A DNA stretch of 64,000 nt from Arthrobacter sp. V1I9 (GCF_030817075.1 NZ_JAUSYU010000001.1:3224001-3288000), one strand, 5' to 3'; counted from the stretch's first letter, positions 43,180 to 52,670 are shown. Translations and numbers: made by a program. The notes: a model not told the origin generated them from the letters alone.

Positions 43180-43226
43180 CGACGGCGGCCGGTCACCTTT
43201 TTGAAAAAGGTGACCGGCCGCCGTCG
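43180..43226. terminator. Perfect 47-bp palindromic bidirectional terminator
   Basis: Two 23-bp arms (CGACGGCGGCCGGTCACC followed by TTTTT, and the reverse complement) are perfectly complementary around a single central G. It lies between the convergent glycosylase-like gene (stop 43103) and DUF3151 gene (stop 43243). The stem itself ends in T and A tracts, so it works in either direction. Confidence 0.9.
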
Positions 43227-43242
43227 AACTTTAACCCGCAGG

Positions 43243-43662
43243 TCAGCCTTCGATAGCTGCTTTCGCCCCGGGGTCTGAGTCGTTCAGGAACTTTTCGATC
43301 CGCTCCGGCTCCTCCGCTTCGCCGATCGCGGCAGATGCGCGGCCGAGGGAATACAGCGCCCGCAGGAAGCCGCGGTTGGGCTCATGCTCCCAGGGAATGG
43401 GCCCCACACCCCGCCAGCCGTTGCGGCGCAGCGAGTCCAGTCCGCGGTGGTAGCCCACCCGGGAGTAGGCGTAGGAATCGATGGTCCGCCCCTCGGCCCA
43501 GGCCTCTTCCGCGAGCACAGCCCACAGCAGTGAGGAGGTTGGGTGTTTCTCCACCAGGTCCAGGGCTTCCTTGCCGGCTTCCAGCTGCTGGTAGACCTCG
43601 GTCTCGGCAGGCAGGAGCGTGGGCTCGGGGCCCATCAGGTTTCTGCGGAACTCGTCGGACAT
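43243..43662 (-). CDS. DUF3151 family protein
   Basis: A 139-residue actinobacterial protein: NLMGPEPTLLPAETEVYQQL, then HPTSSLLWAVLAEEAWAEGR, SYAYSRVGYHRGLDSLRRNG and WRGVGPIPWEHEPNRGFLRA. It is all-helical, reminiscent of TPR-like folds, and of unknown function. It follows fbaA with only two bases between stop and start, as commonly seen in Arthrobacter, so its expression is tied to glycolysis/gluconeogenesis. No catalytic motif is visible. Confidence 0.9.
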   Translation of the reverse strand: MSDEFRRNLMGPEPTLLPAETEVYQQLEAGKEALDLVEKHPTSSLLWAVLAEEAWAEGRTIDSYAYSRVGYHRGLDSLRRNGWRGVGPIPWEHEPNRGFLRALYSLGRASAAIGEAEEPERIEKFLNDSDPGAKAAIEG

Positions 43663-43664
43663 TC

Positions 43665-44684
<1,020 letters not shown>

Positions 44685-44740
44685 GCTGACTCCTATGCTG
44701 AGGTTCGTCTGTGGGCTGGTAGCCCTGGAGTACCGCTTAC

Positions 44741-44759
44741 GGCTAGCACCATCCTAGCC
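44741..44759 (-). promoter_or_regulatory. Dyad over the likely fbaA -10 box
   Basis: GGCTAG-N7-CTAGCC is a perfect 6-bp inverted repeat 57 bp upstream of the aldolase start. On the minus strand TAGGAT inside it fits a -10 box. A regulatory role is only suggested by this overlap. Confidence 0.4.
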
Positions 44760-44803
44760 ATTTCCGCGCGGGGAGTGCTGTGGGTTACGCCCCGCACCGG
44801 CTG

Positions 44804-45502
44804 CTACACGTGCTGGTTGAACACGTGCCGGCGCACCCAGGCGTGCATGGCAATGGCCGCTGCCGAGGCCGCGTTGATGGACCTGGTGGAGCCGAACTGC
44901 TCGATGGACAGGGTGGCGAGGGCCGCCTCATGGACTTCGGGCGTCAGCCCGGGGCCTTCCTGGCCGAATACCAGCACGCAGTCCTTGGGCAGTTCGTAGG
45001 TTTCCAGCGGTACGGAGTCCGGGAAGATGTCGATCCCGATGATCGCGAGCCCCTCCCCCTGCGCCCAAGCCACGAAGTCCTCAACGGTGGGGTGGTGGCG
45101 GACGTGCTGGTAGCGGTCGGTGACCATGGCGCCCCGGCGGTTCCACCGCCGTCGTCCGATGATGTGAACCTCCTTGGCGAGGAACGCATTGGCAGTGCGC
45201 ACCACCGTGCCGATGTTGAGATCGTGCTGCCAGTTTTCGATGGCGACGTGGAAGTTGTGGCGCCTGGAGTCCAGCTCCGCCACGATCGCCTCGTGCTTCC
45301 AGTACCGGTATTTGTCCAGCACATTGCGGCGGTCGCCGTCCGCGAGGAGATCGGGGTCCCAGTGGTCGCCTTCCGGCAACTCGCCTTCCCAGGGCCCGAC
45401 GCCGACTTCCGGCTTTTCGCCCGGAACCTCGCCGGCAGGTGCCTCCCCGGGCTGCTCCGGCTCAGGTTGGGGTTCGGACGTCATACCGGGGGTTTGATTC
45501 AC
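44804..45502 (-). CDS. TrmH/SpoU-family RNA 2'-O-methyltransferase
   Basis: A 232-residue protein. The first 60 residues are acidic and low complexity. The SPOUT domain follows with IENWQHDLNIGTVVRTANAF (motif 1), VLVFGQEGPGLTPEV (motif 2) and IEQFGSTRSINAASAAAIAM (motif 3), all intact. It should methylate a ribose in tRNA or rRNA using SAM; the target base is not predictable. The GTG start at 45502 is six bases after TAGTGT, consistent with a leaderless transcript. It lies upstream of fbaA in the same direction but with a separate fbaA promoter between. Confidence 0.88.
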   Translation of the reverse strand: MNQTPGMTSEPQPEPEQPGEAPAGEVPGEKPEVGVGPWEGELPEGDHWDPDLLADGDRRNVLDKYRYWKHEAIVAELDSRRHNFHVAIENWQHDLNIGTVVRTANAFLAKEVHIIGRRRWNRRGAMVTDRYQHVRHHPTVEDFVAWAQGEGLAIIGIDIFPDSVPLETYELPKDCVLVFGQEGPGLTPEVHEAALATLSIEQFGSTRSINAASAAAIAMHAWVRRHVFNQHV

Positions 45503-45554
45503 ACCTCAACACTAGACTGGACCTTTCGGGCTTTCATCACCGGCGGAGGTAGGC

Positions 45555-46385
45555 ATGGCAGAAGCGGACAAGGTCAAAGGGAACCCGGCGGTTCACCGCA
45601 GCAGCCAGGACATCGAATGCTGGCTGACGGACATGGACGGCGTCCTGGTCCACGAGAACCAGGCCGTGCCCGGTGCGGCGGAGCTCATTCAGCGCTGGGT
45701 GGACACGTCAAAGCGTTTCCTGGTGCTCACCAACAACTCGATTTTCACCCCACGCGACCTCGCCGCGCGGCTGCGGGCCTCCGGGCTGGAAGTTCCCGAG
45801 GAGAACATCTGGACCTCAGCCCTGGCCACCGCCCAGTTCCTCAAGAACCAGGTGGAGGGTTCAGGATCAGGGAACCGCGCCTACACCATCGGCGAGGCAG
45901 GACTGACGACGGCCCTGCACGAGGCCGGGTTTATCCTCACCGACCAGGACCCTGATTTTGTGGTGCTCGGCGAGACGCGAACGTACTCGTTCGAAGCCAT
46001 CACCATGGCAATCCGCCTGATCCTTGCCGGGGCACGCTTCATCGCCACGAACCCTGACGCCACTGGCCCTTCAAAGGACGGGCCCATGCCGGCCACCGGC
46101 GCCATCGCCGCGTTGATCAGCAAGGCTACCGGCCGGGAGCCGTACATCGTGGGCAAGCCCAACCCGATGATGTTCCGCTCCGCCATGAACCAGATTGACG
46201 CGCACTCCGAGACCACGGCAATGATCGGTGACCGGATGGACACGGACATCATCGCCGGCATGGAGGCAGGGCTGCACACGGTCCTGGTCTTGAGCGGCAT
46301 CACGCAGCGCGAGGAGATCGGTTCATATCCCTTCCGTCCCAACCAGGTCCTGAACTCCGTGGCGGACCTGAAAAACCAGATTTAG
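45555..46385 (+). CDS. HAD-IIA family phosphatase (NagD-like)
   Basis: A 276-residue enzyme. Motif I is CWLTDMDGVLVHENQAVPGA near residue 27, motif II is FLVLTNNSIFTPRDLA, the C2 cap carries ATNPDATGPSKDGPMPATGA, the motif III lysine is in YIVGKPNPMMF near 195, and motif IV is IGDRMDTDIIAGMEAGLHTV near 220. The family dephosphorylates small phosphorylated metabolites such as nucleotides, 4-nitrophenyl phosphate or 2-phosphoglycolate. ATG 45555 has GGAGG six bases upstream. It is divergent from the SpoU gene. Confidence 0.92.
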   Translation: MAEADKVKGNPAVHRSSQDIECWLTDMDGVLVHENQAVPGAAELIQRWVDTSKRFLVLTNNSIFTPRDLAARLRASGLEVPEENIWTSALATAQFLKNQVEGSGSGNRAYTIGEAGLTTALHEAGFILTDQDPDFVVLGETRTYSFEAITMAIRLILAGARFIATNPDATGPSKDGPMPATGAIAALISKATGREPYIVGKPNPMMFRSAMNQIDAHSETTAMIGDRMDTDIIAGMEAGLHTVLVLSGITQREEIGSYPFRPNQVLNSVADLKNQI

Positions 46386-46391
46386 GCCCGG

Positions 46392-47432
46392 CTAGAAGAC
46401 GGTCACCCGGGATCCGCCCCGGGGCAGCGGGAAGTTCTCATCCAAAAGCTCGTCCAGGAGCGGCCGGTAGATGTTGGGATTCCAGCCCGGGCTGGCATGG
46501 GCAGGGGCGGCGCCTTCGGTCTGGAGCCCGCTGGACACCATGTTTGCCTTGAACGCCACCGACCACGCTTCAACGGCCGTTTGATAGCGGACAGTGGGGT
46601 CCCGCCGGTTGCCGATGTAGGCCATTTTGGCGCCCCCTATCCTGTCCGCGAACCGGGTACCGTCAAAATGGTAGATGTAGGCGGACTCGGACTGGACGAG
46701 CAGGCTGGAAGGCGCGATCGGTGACAGCTGCTCGAGCGTCTGGTCAAGGATCTGCCGCCAGCTCCGTTCGTCCTTATGGATGACGCGCTCCCCGAGTTCG
46801 TACCCGCCGCGGAGGGTGGACGGAAGCCGGAAACCGCGCTCGTAGAGGAACACCACACCGTCGAACCAGCTCTGGTCCAGGACGTCGTGCTTGCTGTACG
46901 GGCTGGAGTCCAGCACGATGAACTCCGCTTCCACACCATGGAGTTCCAGCAGCCGGGCCGCCACCTGGGTGGCCACCATTCCGCCGAAGCTGTGCCCGTA
47001 GAAGAACAGCTTGGTGAGCTTCTGGGCGCGGACGTGCTCAATCACGGCGATGACCACCTCATCGATGTTCAGGCCCAGGTTGGAATAGCCGACGGCGGCG
47101 AGCCGCGCGCGCTTGTTAAGCGTGCCCCGGAGGGAGTTCAGGATCCACTGCGCCTCCTCCCAGCTGGTTTTATAGCCGGGGAACAGGAACCAACTGGCGT
47201 CCGGATAGTACGCATCAGCGAAGTCGTCGGCAAGTGGAAGGATCCGGTTCGTCTGGCGGGCGGACTGCACCTGGCGGGTGAGCAGCATGTCCGCGGCCAG
47301 CAGGCCGGACACCCCTGCCCCCGAGAGGAATCCCCGGCGGGAAAACTGTTTAAGGGCAGCGGCGTCCTGCAGCAGCCGGGCTCCGGAAGCCCCGCGCCGG
47401 TCCTGCGGATTTACTTCCCCCTCGTATGGCAC
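46392..47432 (-). CDS. Tat-exported alpha/beta-hydrolase-type protein
   Basis: A 346-residue protein. A twin-arginine motif (FSRRGFLSGAGVSGLLAADM) at about residues 30-50 indicates folded export. The alpha/beta-hydrolase nucleophile elbow is FFYGHSFGGMVATQVAARLL, with Ser in GHSFGG, near residue 145. The acidic residue may be in FIVLDSSPYS. The oxyanion and His positions are less clear; the only late histidine near the C-terminus is in APAHASPG. It may be a secreted lipase or esterase. It converges with the NagD-like gene, 6 bp away. Confidence 0.75.
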   Translation of the reverse strand: MPYEGEVNPQDRRGASGARLLQDAAALKQFSRRGFLSGAGVSGLLAADMLLTRQVQSARQTNRILPLADDFADAYYPDASWFLFPGYKTSWEEAQWILNSLRGTLNKRARLAAVGYSNLGLNIDEVVIAVIEHVRAQKLTKLFFYGHSFGGMVATQVAARLLELHGVEAEFIVLDSSPYSKHDVLDQSWFDGVVFLYERGFRLPSTLRGGYELGERVIHKDERSWRQILDQTLEQLSPIAPSSLLVQSESAYIYHFDGTRFADRIGGAKMAYIGNRRDPTVRYQTAVEAWSVAFKANMVSSGLQTEGAAPAHASPGWNPNIYRPLLDELLDENFPLPRGGSRVTVF

Positions 47433-47515
47433 ACCCCTACCGTAGGCACACTGGAAGACGCCGCCGCAAGGAGCCGCCGGTAACCTTTCAGTGACACCCG
47501 GTCAACGGGGCGTGC

Positions 47516-48172
47516 TCAGCTGGCAGCCTGTCCTTCCGTGGCCGGGCAGGGCGCTGAAGCGTCCTGCTGGCGGCGCAGCATCTCCTGGCCGATGTCGTCG
47601 TACCGGCCCAGCAGGTCCGATCCCGGGAAAGCGGCCGGGTTATCCAAAAGGGTGAAGAGGGTGTCGCTGGCAAGCAGCAGTTCCTCATCCGAGTAGTCCT
47701 GCAGCGCCCGGCCGCAGAGCACCTCGAACCCGGTGAGGTCCAGCAGCGGGACCTCTGCTTCTGCTTCGCCAGGAAAAGCAGACGCGTAACCAAGGGCGTC
47801 CATGTCTGCGGCGCTGCTGAGGGAAAAGCCGTCGAGGATCGTCAGCGGTTGTCCGGCGGGGGCAGGCGCTGCAGCCCAGTCGTCGCCCGCAGGAGAGAGG
47901 TCAAGGGACACCCCGGAGCCGTAAATCCCCGGCAGACTGCCGGCGTCGATGGCGTTGAGGTCACTTCGAAGGCCTGCGAGGGCCGCGGACTCGACCATGG
48001 CAGCGCGGGAAAGCTCAACCCGGATGTGGGAACGGATCCCCATCCTCCTGATACGGCGGATGATTTGGACAAGACCGGGGCGAGAGTCATGGTTGAGGCT
48101 CCCCCGGACGTCAATGCGGACAATGTCCGCGGGGACATCGAGGTTAACGAGGGCATCTAGTGCGCGGTCCAT
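47516..48172 (-). CDS. Hypothetical protein with STAS-like N-terminus
   Basis: A 218-residue protein. The first 90 residues have STAS-like alternation: DIVRIDVRGSLNHDSRPGLV, QIIRRIRRMGIRSHIRVELS, and an AMVESAALAGLRSDLNA segment resembling the STAS anti-anti-sigma arrangement. The C-terminal part is acidic (DYSDEELLLASDTLFTLLDN). I do not recognise a full family. ATG 48172 has GGAGT before it. The gene lies downstream of the GAF-ANTAR gene in the same direction, 85 bp apart, and may work with it in signalling. Confidence 0.6.
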   Translation of the reverse strand: MDRALDALVNLDVPADIVRIDVRGSLNHDSRPGLVQIIRRIRRMGIRSHIRVELSRAAMVESAALAGLRSDLNAIDAGSLPGIYGSGVSLDLSPAGDDWAAAPAPAGQPLTILDGFSLSSAADMDALGYASAFPGEAEAEVPLLDLTGFEVLCGRALQDYSDEELLLASDTLFTLLDNPAAFPGSDLLGRYDDIGQEMLRRQQDASAPCPATEGQAAS

Positions 48173-48257
48173 AGGTACTCCAAAAGAGGGTGTCTATGGC
48201 CGACGGCTCAACCTTGGTAAGCGTAACCTCCAGCAGGAGCTGGGCACAACCCGTTAG

Positions 48258-49025
48258 TTACGCGGTTTGGTCGGCCTGGCGCTGCCCCGGTTCCTGGTAG
48301 TGCGTCCGCGTACCCACGCCCCCAACGGAGTCCACCAAGGACTTGGCGATATCCCGCAGCTTGGTGTTGCTGTTGCTGGAGGCCTCGGTGAGGATGCTGA
48401 CCGCCGCCTCCTGGCTGCACCTGTTCTGTGCCATCACTATGCCGATGGCGATGTCGATGATGGTCCTGGATTCCAGGGTTGCCCGGAGATTCGCGGCGCT
48501 GTCCGTATGAAGCGAGAACCGCACCGCCAGCCTGAGTGCCTGCGAAATTTCCCTCGTATAGCCCCGGGCCTTGGCCGTGGCGCGTTCGTCGAACTTGAAC
48601 GGGACGTCGGAGTAGAGGTTCAGTGCTGCTTTGGCGTCGCCCTGCAGGTTGAACGGCAGCGAGAGTACAGACCGCAGGCCGTGCGAGGCCACCGCGGACG
48701 CGTAGTCCGGTCCCCAGCGGTCTTCCTCCAACAAGTCAGGAACGTGGACTTCGCGGTGCTCCTGGGCGGCGGTGAGGCAAGGGCCCTGCGACAAGGAATA
48801 CTGGATTTCGTCTACTTCGCGGGCTGAGTCGCTGCTCCAGCCGATGGTGGCGGCCTTGCGGTCGCGGAGCAACGTAATGCCGCAAAGCGCGTCCTCGCCG
48901 TCGCCGGCCACCTGATGTGCGGAGAACCGCGCCAATTCGTTCAGGAAGCCCTCGAAATCGGCACTTTCCAGGATGAGGTTCTGGATCTGGTCCGTGGCGC
49001 TCAAGGGTTCTTCAGGGGGCAGCAT
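48258..49025 (-). CDS. GAF and ANTAR domain-containing RNA-binding antiterminator
   Basis: A 255-residue protein. A GAF domain covers about residues 20-165 (CGITLLRDRKAATIGWSSDS, YSLSQGPCLTAAQEHREVHV, LRSVLSLPFNLQGDAKAALN). The ANTAR domain covers about 180-235: LRATLESRTIIDIAIGIVMA followed by AQNRCSQEAAVSILTEASSN, with the conserved helix pattern. Such proteins bind dual hairpins in nascent mRNA and prevent termination, with the GAF domain sensing a ligand. The start at 49025 is preceded by GGAG nine bases upstream. The RNA targets are unknown. Confidence 0.9.
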   Translation of the reverse strand: MLPPEEPLSATDQIQNLILESADFEGFLNELARFSAHQVAGDGEDALCGITLLRDRKAATIGWSSDSAREVDEIQYSLSQGPCLTAAQEHREVHVPDLLEEDRWGPDYASAVASHGLRSVLSLPFNLQGDAKAALNLYSDVPFKFDERATAKARGYTREISQALRLAVRFSLHTDSAANLRATLESRTIIDIAIGIVMAQNRCSQEAAVSILTEASSNSNTKLRDIAKSLVDSVGGVGTRTHYQEPGQRQADQTA

Positions 49026-49160
49026 TGTGCACGTTCTCCGTACGGGGTACTCGAGGGGATACCAAATGATAGGGCACCGCCGCGTCCCGGACCAACAAAA
49101 AGCCTGAACGAAATTAGGCAGCCGGGCCACGCCCGCCCCGGCTGCCTGGGCAAAACGGGG

Positions 49161-49745
49161 CTAAGCCAGCCCGAGCTCGTCCTTGCCGAACGCGAACAGG
49201 TAGGGAACCCCCGTCTCCGCTTCGATCTTTTCCTTGGCCCCGGTGTTCCGGTCGACAATAACGGCGACGGCGACCACGTTGCCGCCGGCCTTCCGGACTC
49301 CCTCTACTGCGGTCAGCGCCGAACCGCCGGTAGTGGAGGTGTCCTCAAGAACCAGGACCTTGCGGCCCTCCACGGACGGGCCCTCCACCTGGCGGCCCAT
49401 GCCGTAGGACTTCTGGGCCTTGCGGACCACAAACGCGTCAACCGTCCGGCCGGCGTCCACCGCAGCATGCATCACGGCGGTACCCACGGGGTCAGCTCCC
49501 ATGGTGAGGCCGCCCGCGCACTCAAAGTCGATTCCGGCGTCGTCCGCCAGGGCCAGCATTACCTGGCCCACGAGCTTGGACGCCTCGTGGTGCAGGGTGA
49601 TGCGGCGAAGGTCGATGTAGTAATCGGCTTCCGCTCCGCTGGACAGGATTACCTTGCCGCGGACCACGGCGAGTTCCTTGATCAGTTCCAGCAGGCGGGC
49701 GCGGGCGGCTGCAGTGTCTACTGCAGTGTCACTGGGGGAAGTCAT
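49161..49745 (-). CDS. pyrE: Orotate phosphoribosyltransferase
   Basis: A 194-residue enzyme converting orotate and PRPP to OMP in pyrimidine synthesis. The PRPP loop VLVLEDTSTTGGSALTAVEG is near residue 120, and the flexible catalytic loop is FVVRKAQKSYGMGRQVEG near 98. DYYIDLRRITLHHEAS and GLTMGADPVGTAV are further family blocks. TAAACT ends seven bases before ATG 49745, so transcription may be leaderless, though GGAG also lies there. The upstream region has been split from nadE by the IS insertion. Confidence 0.95.
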   Translation of the reverse strand: MTSPSDTAVDTAAARARLLELIKELAVVRGKVILSSGAEADYYIDLRRITLHHEASKLVGQVMLALADDAGIDFECAGGLTMGADPVGTAVMHAAVDAGRTVDAFVVRKAQKSYGMGRQVEGPSVEGRKVLVLEDTSTTGGSALTAVEGVRKAGGNVVAVAVIVDRNTGAKEKIEAETGVPYLFAFGKDELGLA

Positions 49746-49810
49746 GGACTCCAGTTTAGTGGGGGCGGGCCGGTGCGGATGCTTGAGGCCGGTTGACACT
49801 GATGGCTAGG

Positions 49811-50884
49811 TGTATTACCCACGGAGGTTGGTGACACGGCTGGCGGGTGGTTGACCCTTCAGTGAGGTGTGGCCCCGGGTGTGATTGTAGTGGTGCAGCC
49901 AGGCCGGAAAAGCGGCAACACGCTCGGCCTCTGATGCGTAGGGCTTCGCGTAGGCCCATTCATCAAGCATGGTGCGGTTGAACCGCTCGACTTTCCCGTT
50001 GGTCTGGGGCCGGTAGGGGCGTGTGCGTTTGTGCTTGATGCCAACACCGAGAGCTTCGGCAAAGGCGTGGGAGCGGTAGCAGGAGCCGTTGTCGGTCAGG
50101 ACCCGGATCACCGTGATCCCGGCGGCGTTGAACGCTGCGTTTGCCCGTTCCCAGAAGCCGGCGGCGGTCTCCTTCTTCTCGTCGGCGAGGATCTCGGTGT
50201 AGGCAAAGCGGGAGTGGTCATCGACCGCGTTATGCAGGTAGGCGTAGCCGGGCCTGCGGTTGGCAGTGGTGCCGGTCTTGTTCCGGTTCCCCGCGGCCCG
50301 GCCGGTCACGCGGTGTCCGCCGCCGTCAGGGATCCGGCCGAGTTTCTTGATGTCCACGTGGACCAGGTCCCCGGGGTTCTGGTGCTCGTAGCGGCGGATC
50401 ACCCTGCTGGTGGCCCGATCCAGCCATGACAGCCGGGCAAGCCGGAACCGGGAGAGGACCCGGTGCACGGTGGAGGGGTGGATGCCAAGCAGGTAACCGA
50501 TCCTCGCCGGCCCCCAGCGGCGGTTGACCCGCAGCGCGATGATCCGTCGTTCCCGCCGGACAGGAGTGCGGCGCGGAGACCGGGACGGACGGCTGGAGAG
50601 GTCCTCCATCCCCTCTTCGCCCAGCTCCCGGTAGCGGCTGGCCCAGCGCGCCGCGGTCGGGACGGAGACCTGAAAACGCTCTGCGGCCCGGCGTAACGAC
50701 CAACCCTCCTCGACAATGCACTTTGCCAGCTCAATCCGTCCCCTGCGGGCCAGGAAAGCATTAGGGTGGGACATTGAAGACCTCCGTTTGTGGAATTGGA
50801 CTCTAGACAAGCCCCACTCCACTCGGAGGTCTTCTTCATGTCACCGCACCACGCCGATCGTCACTAACCTCTGTGGTTAATACA
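49811..50884 (-). mobile_element. IS481-family insertion sequence, complete, 1074 bp
   Basis: The terminal inverted repeats are TGTATTACCCACGGAGGTTG at 49811 (left) and TGTATTAACCACAGAGGTTA read inward from 50884 (right). They match at all but three of 25 positions. They enclose one transposase gene whose stop codon lies within the left repeat. A 6-bp direct repeat of target DNA is present. The element appears intact and recently inserted. Confidence 0.92.
49815..50774 (-). CDS. IS481-family transposase
   Basis: A 319-residue DDE transposase. The N-terminal helix-turn-helix region is RIELAKCIVEEGWSLRRAAE and SVPTAARWASRYRELG, with a second HTH at RRWGPARIGYLLGIHPSTVH. The catalytic residues fall in DLVHVDIKKLGRI (Asp), RVLTDNGSCYRS (Asp) and PYRPQTNGKVERFNRTM (Glu), so the triad is complete. 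ATG 50774 begins MSHPNAFLARRGRIELAK; a longer frame to 50822 has no family resemblance. Nothing suggests inactivation. Confidence 0.95.
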   Translation of the reverse strand: MSHPNAFLARRGRIELAKCIVEEGWSLRRAAERFQVSVPTAARWASRYRELGEEGMEDLSSRPSRSPRRTPVRRERRIIALRVNRRWGPARIGYLLGIHPSTVHRVLSRFRLARLSWLDRATSRVIRRYEHQNPGDLVHVDIKKLGRIPDGGGHRVTGRAAGNRNKTGTTANRRPGYAYLHNAVDDHSRFAYTEILADEKKETAAGFWERANAAFNAAGITVIRVLTDNGSCYRSHAFAEALGVGIKHKRTRPYRPQTNGKVERFNRTMLDEWAYAKPYASEAERVAAFPAWLHHYNHTRGHTSLKGQPPASRVTNLRG

Positions 50885-50899
50885 GCTAGGCTGGACAAC

Positions 50900-51754
50900 A
50901 TGCGCGAACTCCAGGCCAGGATCATTGAAGAAATGGGCGTCCAGCCCCGGATCGACCCCGCCGGGGAGGTGCGCAAGCGCGTCACATTCCTGAAGGACTA
51001 CCTGAAAGCCACCCACACCAAGGGCTTTGTCCTGGGCATTTCAGGCGGCCTGGACTCGTCCCTGGCCGGAAAGCTGGCCCAGCTGGCCGTCGAGGAACTT
51101 GAGGCCGAGGGCGTGGATGCAAACTTCGTGGCCGTGCGGCTGCCCTATGGCGTCCAGCACGACGAGGAGGACGCCCAGGCTGCCCTGGACTTCATCCAGC
51201 CCAAGACCGAATGGACGTTCAACATCTCCGCCGCCGTGGACGGCTTCGAGGACGAGTTCGAAAAAACGGTGGGCTCGGAAATCTCCGACTTCCATAAGGG
51301 CAACACCAAGGCACGCACCCGCATGATCGCCCAGTATGCCCTTGCCGGCGAACACAACTACCTGGTCCTCGGCACGGACCACGGCGCTGAGTCTGTCACC
51401 GGCTTTTTCACCAAGTACGGCGACGGCGGTGCGGACATCCTTCCGCTGTTTGGCCTGAACAAGCGTCAGAACCGCGCCCTGCTGGCCGAACTCGGCGCGC
51501 CCGCCCGCGTCTGGGAAAAGGTGCCCACGGCTGACCTGCTGGACGACCGGCCGGGCCGTACCGACGAGGATGAGCTGGGCCTGAGCTACGACCAGATCGA
51601 CGACTACCTGGAGGGCCGGGACGTTCCAGAATCCGTGGCCGGGCTCATCGAAGAAAAGTACCTGCGGACCCGGCACAAGCGCACCGTCCCCGTGACCATC
51701 TTTGATGGCTGGTGGAAGCACGAGGGCCCTGAAGAACCGCGCGTCGGGCTGTAG
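50900..51754 (+). CDS. nadE: Ammonia-dependent NAD(+) synthetase
   Basis: A 284-residue enzyme adenylating and amidating deamido-NAD to NAD. The P-loop is [20 protein letters not shown] near residue 45, followed by [40 protein letters not shown] and the C-terminal [18 protein letters not shown]. The length fits the NH3-dependent type without glutaminase domain. The start is ATG 50900; TAGGCT at 50887-50892 ends seven bases upstream, giving a leaderless transcript. The IS481 copy ends at 50884, so everything upstream of that box is now IS sequence. A GTG at 50873 within the IS end is in frame but unlikely. Confidence 0.95.
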   Translation: MRELQARIIEEMGVQPRIDPAGEVRKRVTFLKDYLKATHTKGFVLGISGGLDSSLAGKLAQLAVEELEAEGVDANFVAVRLPYGVQHDEEDAQAALDFIQPKTEWTFNISAAVDGFEDEFEKTVGSEISDFHKGNTKARTRMIAQYALAGEHNYLVLGTDHGAESVTGFFTKYGDGGADILPLFGLNKRQNRALLAELGAPARVWEKVPTADLLDDRPGRTDEDELGLSYDQIDDYLEGRDVPESVAGLIEEKYLRTRHKRTVPVTIFDGWWKHEGPEEPRVGL

Positions 51755-51798
51755 CGGGGCAAGTCCTCAAGCGCTGAATATCCCCACCTTCGGGGAGC

Positions 51799-51837
51799 AC
51801 GACGGCGCGTCGCACCGAAAGGGCGGCGCGCCGTCGT
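51799..51837. terminator. Bidirectional terminator hairpin between nadE and the IclR gene
   Basis: ACGACGGCGCG and CGCGCCGTCGT pair perfectly around a 17-base loop, between the nadE stop (51754) and the convergent IclR stop (51863). The preceding CCCCACCTTCGGGGAGC also forms a small stem. The sequence resembles the hairpin at 55502-55556. Confidence 0.75.
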
Positions 51838-51862
51838 CGTTCCCGGGCAAAGCCGGGGAGAC

Positions 51863-52657
51863 TCAGCGGCCCCGCCGGCCTTTCCCGTCCCCACCCAACT
51901 GCTGGGTGATGCGGTGCGCCTCGGCCATCAGGAGGGTGCCCAGCTCTTCCTGCCGCTCGGGCTTGAAGCGTGGCTCAATGCCCGTGAGGGAAAGCGCCCA
52001 CGCGGGCTTACCCGATGCGTCAAACACGGCGGCGCCCATCCCCCAGCTGCCCTCCAGTACCAGCCCGGGGTTCACCGAGTAGCCAGCCTGCCTGGTCCGG
52101 GCCAGGTTGGCCCGGACAACTTCTTGTGTGTGCGCTGCGGCGAAAGCACCCGCGTGCTCCGCCCAGCCGCGCAGCAGCTCTTCCTGCTCGGCCTCGGGCA
52201 CGAAAGCCATGATCGCGGTCCCCGCAGAGGCGACACCCAGCGGGAAGCGCACGCCCTCGTGCAGCACAAAGGAACGGACCGGAAAGCTTCCCTCCTCGCG
52301 CAGCAGGCACACCGTCTCCGAACCCCGGCGGATCGAGAAAAAGGCGCTCTCGCCGGTGGCCTCGGCAAGCCTGCGGAGGCTTGGCCGGGCAATGTCTTCG
52401 AGTGGAAACCGTGCAGCTGCCACTGATCCCATGAGGAGCATCTCCGGGCCCAGCACCCAGTTGCCACTGCCGGCATCGTGATCCAGCAGTCCTTCCGACG
52501 CGAGGGAGGAGAGCAGCCGGTGGACTGTGGGCCGGGTCAGGCCCGATTCCTTCACCAGCGCGGACAACGGCATCCCCTCGGCACCGCGTCCCACGAGCCG
52601 GAGCAGCCCGGCGATGCGGCTGACCACCTGGGCGCCCTGGACCGGCGAATTGGTCAT
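51863..52657 (-). CDS. IclR-family transcriptional regulator
   Basis: A 264-residue protein with an N-terminal winged helix (VSRIAGLLRLVGRGAEGMPL, LVKESGLTRPTVHRLLSSLA, about residues 10-70) and the IclR effector domain (FPVRSFVLHEGVRFPLGVAS, AGTAIMAFVPEAEQEELLRG, RQAGYSVNPGLVLEGSWGMG). It is divergent from the CoA-transferase/thiolase operon, and several TCCAC-N5-TGGA dyads lie in the shared region. It therefore probably controls that operon and itself in response to a ketoacid or its CoA ester. ATG 52657 has an AAGGAG site. Confidence 0.92.
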   Translation of the reverse strand: MTNSPVQGAQVVSRIAGLLRLVGRGAEGMPLSALVKESGLTRPTVHRLLSSLASEGLLDHDAGSGNWVLGPEMLLMGSVAAARFPLEDIARPSLRRLAEATGESAFFSIRRGSETVCLLREEGSFPVRSFVLHEGVRFPLGVASAGTAIMAFVPEAEQEELLRGWAEHAGAFAAAHTQEVVRANLARTRQAGYSVNPGLVLEGSWGMGAAVFDASGKPAWALSLTGIEPRFKPERQEELGTLLMAEAHRITQQLGGDGKGRRGR

Positions 52658-52670
52658 TTCACTCCTTAGA

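Larger units (their letters stand above)
49805..50890. repeat. 6-bp target-site duplication flanking the IS481 element
   Basis: GCTAGG occurs at 49805-49810 directly before the left end of the element and again at 50885-50890 directly after its right end. Removing the element and one copy would restore a short pyrE-nadE intergenic region. Confidence 0.85.

Noticed and set aside
50873..50899. Earlier GTG start for nadE inside the IS481 right end
   Set aside because: It adds nine residues encoded by IS sequence; the family starts at MRELQARI, and a -10 box lies seven bases before ATG 50900.
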